Below, one piece after another: positions 4,445 through 6,856 of a stretch of DNA of 6,856 nt. The DNA is taken from the NCBI GenBank assembly GCA_021790135.1, contig JAJYIJ010000054.1:1-6856 (forward strand), written 5' to 3'. How positions within the stretch are numbered: the first letter of the stretch is position 1; every line of letters begins with the position of its first letter. This DNA comes from a bacterium. Its GTDB lineage: Bacteria > Patescibacteriota > Patescibacteriia > Magasanikbacterales > GWA2-37-8. The position numbers were made by a program, and so were the translations under genes. The notes beneath the pieces are model-generated. The model had not been told where the DNA came from, searched no databases, and saw only the letters and a program-made list of their open reading frames with translations.

Positions 4445-6262
4445 ATGAAAACCATCATCATCGGTGCAGGTCGTGGCCAACGATTAGAGCATCTCACCAG
4501 CTTAGAGCCGAAAACCTATACCAAAATTCAAGATAAACGAATCTTGGATTGGATTTTGGAAGCGCTGACAAAAAACAGTTTAACGGATATTGTTTTTATT
4601 GGTGGATATCTTATCGAGATTCTTCAAAAAGACTATCCTCAATTTATTTTTCGGCATAATACGAATTGGCAAAATAACAACGTCCTGCAATCTATTTTTT
4701 ATGCCGCCGATTGTTTCGATAAGGGTTTTATCTGCAGCTATTCGGACATCCTATACAATTCAGTAGTCGTGAAAAAACTACTCGCCAGCACCGCCGATAT
4801 TACAATCGCTATCGACACCGAGTGGCGGGCACGTTATTCTCACCGCCAGCTTCACTCTTCTGCAGATGCAGAAAAAGTGACTGTCTCTGACAATATTGTT
4901 ACTTGTATTAGCCGCGTTATCCCTGATGCCGCCGCCTTTGGTGAATTTATTGGCTTGGCAAAATTTTCAGCAGCCGGAGCAAAATTATTTAAAGAATATT
5001 TTTATTCGCTGCCAAAAAATTTTTTATTTGAAAAAACAATCCCCGTTAACCAAGCTTACCTTATTCATTTTCTAAACTACCTGATCCAACAGGGGGTTAA
5101 GATTGCATTTGTAACGACGCATGGAGAATATATCGAAGTGGATACTCTCGAGGACTACGCCTACGCCCAAAAAAATTGGAGGCAGCCAACGCCCGCGTCA
5201 CTCAATAAGCAGGTGAATCAAAATTTATTTCCAGCCGGTGTTGTCGGAAGTCTACCCCGTCCGCAGTTTATTCAAGATATTGTCTTATCAGACGAAGACC
5301 CATTCTCACCTACCTTGAATACAGCGATCGCCTACGCCGTAGCGCTTCAAGAGAAGGCCGGGCTGGATATTGTTTCTGACGGAGAATGGCGAAGAAAATC
5401 ATATGTTGGCGTCATCGCTAATGTCGTCTCCGGCATAAAACACTATTTTAATGCTAAGGATGGACGCTCCTGGCATAGGGTGGAAGAAAAAATTATTTAC
5501 AACAAGCCAGGTTTTTTTGCTCGTGAAGTGGAATCCCTGCGTAAATTGACTGATAAAAAAATTAAAGTCTGTTTGCCTTCACCTTATCTTCTTGGCCAGC
5601 GGCTTTGGGATGAAGCAACCTCCAAAAAAGCATACCCCACTAGGGAAGATTTTGTCACAGATTTAATTCCTATCTTACGCCAAGAAATATTTTTACTAAA
5701 AGCCGCTGGGGCCGACATTGTCCAAATTGACGACCCTCACATTTGTTTGTTCGTTGACAAAGAGCTCCGCAAGCAATTCGTCGATCCGGAAAAAGAATTG
5801 GCTTATGCTTGTTCAGCAGTTAATCAGGTCGTTCAGGGCATCAAAGGCATCGAAACTGCGCTTCACCTCTGTCGCCGCAACAAAGGGCGGCAGGGCTGGA
5901 TTGGGGCAGGAGGGTATGAACCGATTATCCCTTACCTAAAGACGATTGACGTTAACCAGCTGGTGTTAGAATACAGCATACCGGTAGCCGGAGATTTTTC
6001 TGCTCTTCAGGAACTTCCGGAAAAATTTAAAATTGGTCTAGGATGTGTAGAGTGCCGGTTTGAACATGTCGACACGCCAGAGGAAATTGTTGGACGTGTT
6101 GAAAAAGCCTTGCGCTATGTGTCACCTGACCGGATTGTTTTGAACCCGGATTGCGGCTTTGCTCCCGGTTCACAAGCCGAAGTGCCCCTTGATGAAGCTT
6201 ATTTAAAATTAAAAAACGAGGCCACCGCCGCCAATATATTAAGAAAAAAATATCACAAATAA
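4445..6262 (+). CDS. Fusion: nucleotidyltransferase domain plus MetE-like methionine synthase domain
   Basis: A 605-residue two-domain protein. Residues 1-245 are an NTP-transferase fold like sugar-phosphate or phosphocholine nucleotidyltransferases: GAGRGQRL (7-14), EPK (21-23), NNNVLQSIFYAA (77-88), a metal-binding aspartate in SYSD (98-101) and GEYIEVDT (227-234). After a linker (246-262), residues 263-605 form a cobalamin-independent methionine synthase C-terminal (Meth_synt_2) domain: VVGSLPRP (266-273), SDGEWRR (311-317), QIDDP (427-431), HLCRRN (474-479), LEY (508-510) and NPDCGF (567-572). H474, C476, E509 and C570 match the zinc ligands that activate homocysteine. The MetE N-terminal half is absent, as in short MetE-like proteins such as B. 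subtilis YxjG/YxjH, which are also S-box genes. The methyl donor is unknown: folate, or a methyl-corrinoid as for some short MetE enzymes. Expression appears controlled by the SAM riboswitch and Met leader. No Shine-Dalgarno precedes the ATG. The role of the fused transferase is unknown. Confidence 0.9.
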   Translation: MKTIIIGAGRGQRLEHLTSLEPKTYTKIQDKRILDWILEALTKNSLTDIVFIGGYLIEILQKDYPQFIFRHNTNWQNNNVLQSIFYAADCFDKGFICSYSDILYNSVVVKKLLASTADITIAIDTEWRARYSHRQLHSSADAEKVTVSDNIVTCISRVIPDAAAFGEFIGLAKFSAAGAKLFKEYFYSLPKNFLFEKTIPVNQAYLIHFLNYLIQQGVKIAFVTTHGEYIEVDTLEDYAYAQKNWRQPTPASLNKQVNQNLFPAGVVGSLPRPQFIQDIVLSDEDPFSPTLNTAIAYAVALQEKAGLDIVSDGEWRRKSYVGVIANVVSGIKHYFNAKDGRSWHRVEEKIIYNKPGFFAREVESLRKLTDKKIKVCLPSPYLLGQRLWDEATSKKAYPTREDFVTDLIPILRQEIFLLKAAGADIVQIDDPHICLFVDKELRKQFVDPEKELAYACSAVNQVVQGIKGIETALHLCRRNKGRQGWIGAGGYEPIIPYLKTIDVNQLVLEYSIPVAGDFSALQELPEKFKIGLGCVECRFEHVDTPEEIVGRVEKALRYVSPDRIVLNPDCGFAPGSQAEVPLDEAYLKLKNEATAANILRKKYHK

Positions 6263-6354
6263 ATGAAACTTGTTTGTTATCGAAAACTGTCGCCAATTCA
6301 CGCCAAAGGGGCAATGGATTAGCGATAGTGACAGTAACCAACAAAGGAGGGCCC

Positions 6355-6856
6355 ATGGGTGGCCAAGGACAATGGTGGGGAGGCGGACACTACCGCCTCA
6401 GCGGCAATCCTTCTCTGCATGTGACAGGAAACGGCAAGGCATTCCTGGCAGCCAACCGGCAGCCGGGCCCACTCGCCGATTTCGGCGTCTGGGAGGGACG
6501 AAATTTGCCGCCTTTGCTCTCGCTTGGCGGCCCTGTGATTGCGACCGACACGTCTGACGCTCGAGCGATTGTGGCAAATACGCAGAAGAGTTACCCTACC
6601 GTGCGCTTTTTCGAAGCGGACCTTAGCCGTCTACCGTTTGGCGAGGAAGAGATCGGTGGGGCGCTGTGCTGGCGAGTGCTTCACAATCTTACTCGTGAAG
6701 GAGAGATGGTTTTGGCTCTAGCCGAAATCCACCGCGTTTTGGCCAAGGGAGCGCCTCTGGTCGTGGCTGTGCGGCGAATGTTCCATCCAGATATTTGGGT
6801 GAGAAAGCGCGCCTTGCTTAAAAGCTGCGACAATGGGGGTTCCGGCACGAGGGAGG
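6355..6856 (+). CDS. SAM-dependent methyltransferase-like protein, N-terminal part
   Basis: The first 167 residues of a probable class I methyltransferase, cut by the right edge. After a Gly/Trp-rich start (GQWWGGGHYRLSGNPS), residues 40-50 (LADFGVWEGRN) align with SAM-binding motif I, but the usual D-G-C-G core reads D-F-G-V-W-E-G, a clear departure. Motif II acid is in ATDTS (63-67), FFEADLSRLPF (85-95) fits the region that contacts adenine, and ALCWRVLHNL then AEIHRVLAKGAPLVV (123-137) match the later core strands of methyltransferase type 11 proteins. The target is unknown. AAAGGAGG (6343-6350) lies four bases before the ATG, the only strong Shine-Dalgarno in the window, and the gene is GC-richer than its neighbours. 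A 92-base gap without recognisable promoter or terminator follows the methionine gene, so co-transcription is possible. Confidence 0.75.
   Translation, partial: MGGQGQWWGGGHYRLSGNPSLHVTGNGKAFLAANRQPGPLADFGVWEGRNLPPLLSLGGPVIATDTSDARAIVANTQKSYPTVRFFEADLSRLPFGEEEIGGALCWRVLHNLTREGEMVLALAEIHRVLAKGAPLVVAVRRMFHPDIWVRKRALLKSCDNGGSGTRE

Noticed and set aside
6287..6334. CTGTC ... GACAG inverted repeat in the 92-base gap
   Set aside because: Five-base arms about 38 bases apart with no T-run or conserved motif; not enough for a terminator or riboswitch.
6027..6356. Minus-strand ORF of 109 codons
   Set aside because: It lies antisense to the conserved end of the MetE-like domain and has no recognisable domain.
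6270..6557. Plus-strand ORF of 95 codons after the methionine gene
   Set aside because: It overlaps the methyltransferase-like frame, which has a strong Shine-Dalgarno and recognisable motifs; the translation of this one looks non-protein-like.
1..6856. tRNA, rRNA, CRISPR array, insertion sequence or attachment site
   Set aside because: No cloverleaf with CCA-type end, no ribosomal RNA stretch, no regular repeats and no transposase or integrase frame was seen on either strand.

Overview
The window is bacterial. It has sigma70-type -35/-10 promoters with 16-17 base spacers, intrinsic terminators, a SAM-I (S-box) riboswitch, and bacterial-type ABC and TrmB-family proteins under the standard code. 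Most genes lack a clear Shine-Dalgarno sequence. Base composition is moderate to AT-rich except for the GC-richer last gene. The lineage cannot be fixed from sequence alone. A small-genome uncultured bacterium (Patescibacteria-like) is one possibility, but that is only a guess.

Left part, minus strand. Positions 1-550 hold the N-terminal 183 residues of a P-type ATPase of the plasma-membrane proton-pump type, which runs off the left edge. A short gap with an intrinsic terminator and a promoter separates it from a compact three-gene operon (3177 down to 673). The operon encodes an NMT1/SsuA-like substrate-binding protein, an SsuB/TauB-like ATPase and an SsuC/TauC-like permease, all with overlapping reading frames. 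The substrate is not evident.

Middle. The ABC operon is divergent from a TrmB-family regulator (3330-4097). The 152-base gap holds one promoter for each direction and several short palindromes that could be operators.

Right part, plus strand. This is the most interesting region. Between the regulator and a 605-codon gene lie 347 bases of non-coding leader. In order they contain a TTGACA promoter, a complete SAM-I aptamer with compensatory base changes, its terminator with a competing antiterminator, and a 28-codon leader ORF with five Met codons in a six-codon stretch. A second strong terminator follows, and its arm can pair instead with the leader ORF. The geometry fits classical leader-peptide attenuation sensing charged Met-tRNA, stacked directly behind a SAM riboswitch. 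The controlled gene (4445-6262) fuses a sugar/choline-type nucleotidyltransferase domain to a short MetE-like methionine synthase domain with all zinc ligands present. Methionine synthesis would therefore be gated twice, by SAM and by Met-tRNA. After a 92-base gap, a partial SAM-dependent methyltransferase-like gene runs off the right edge.
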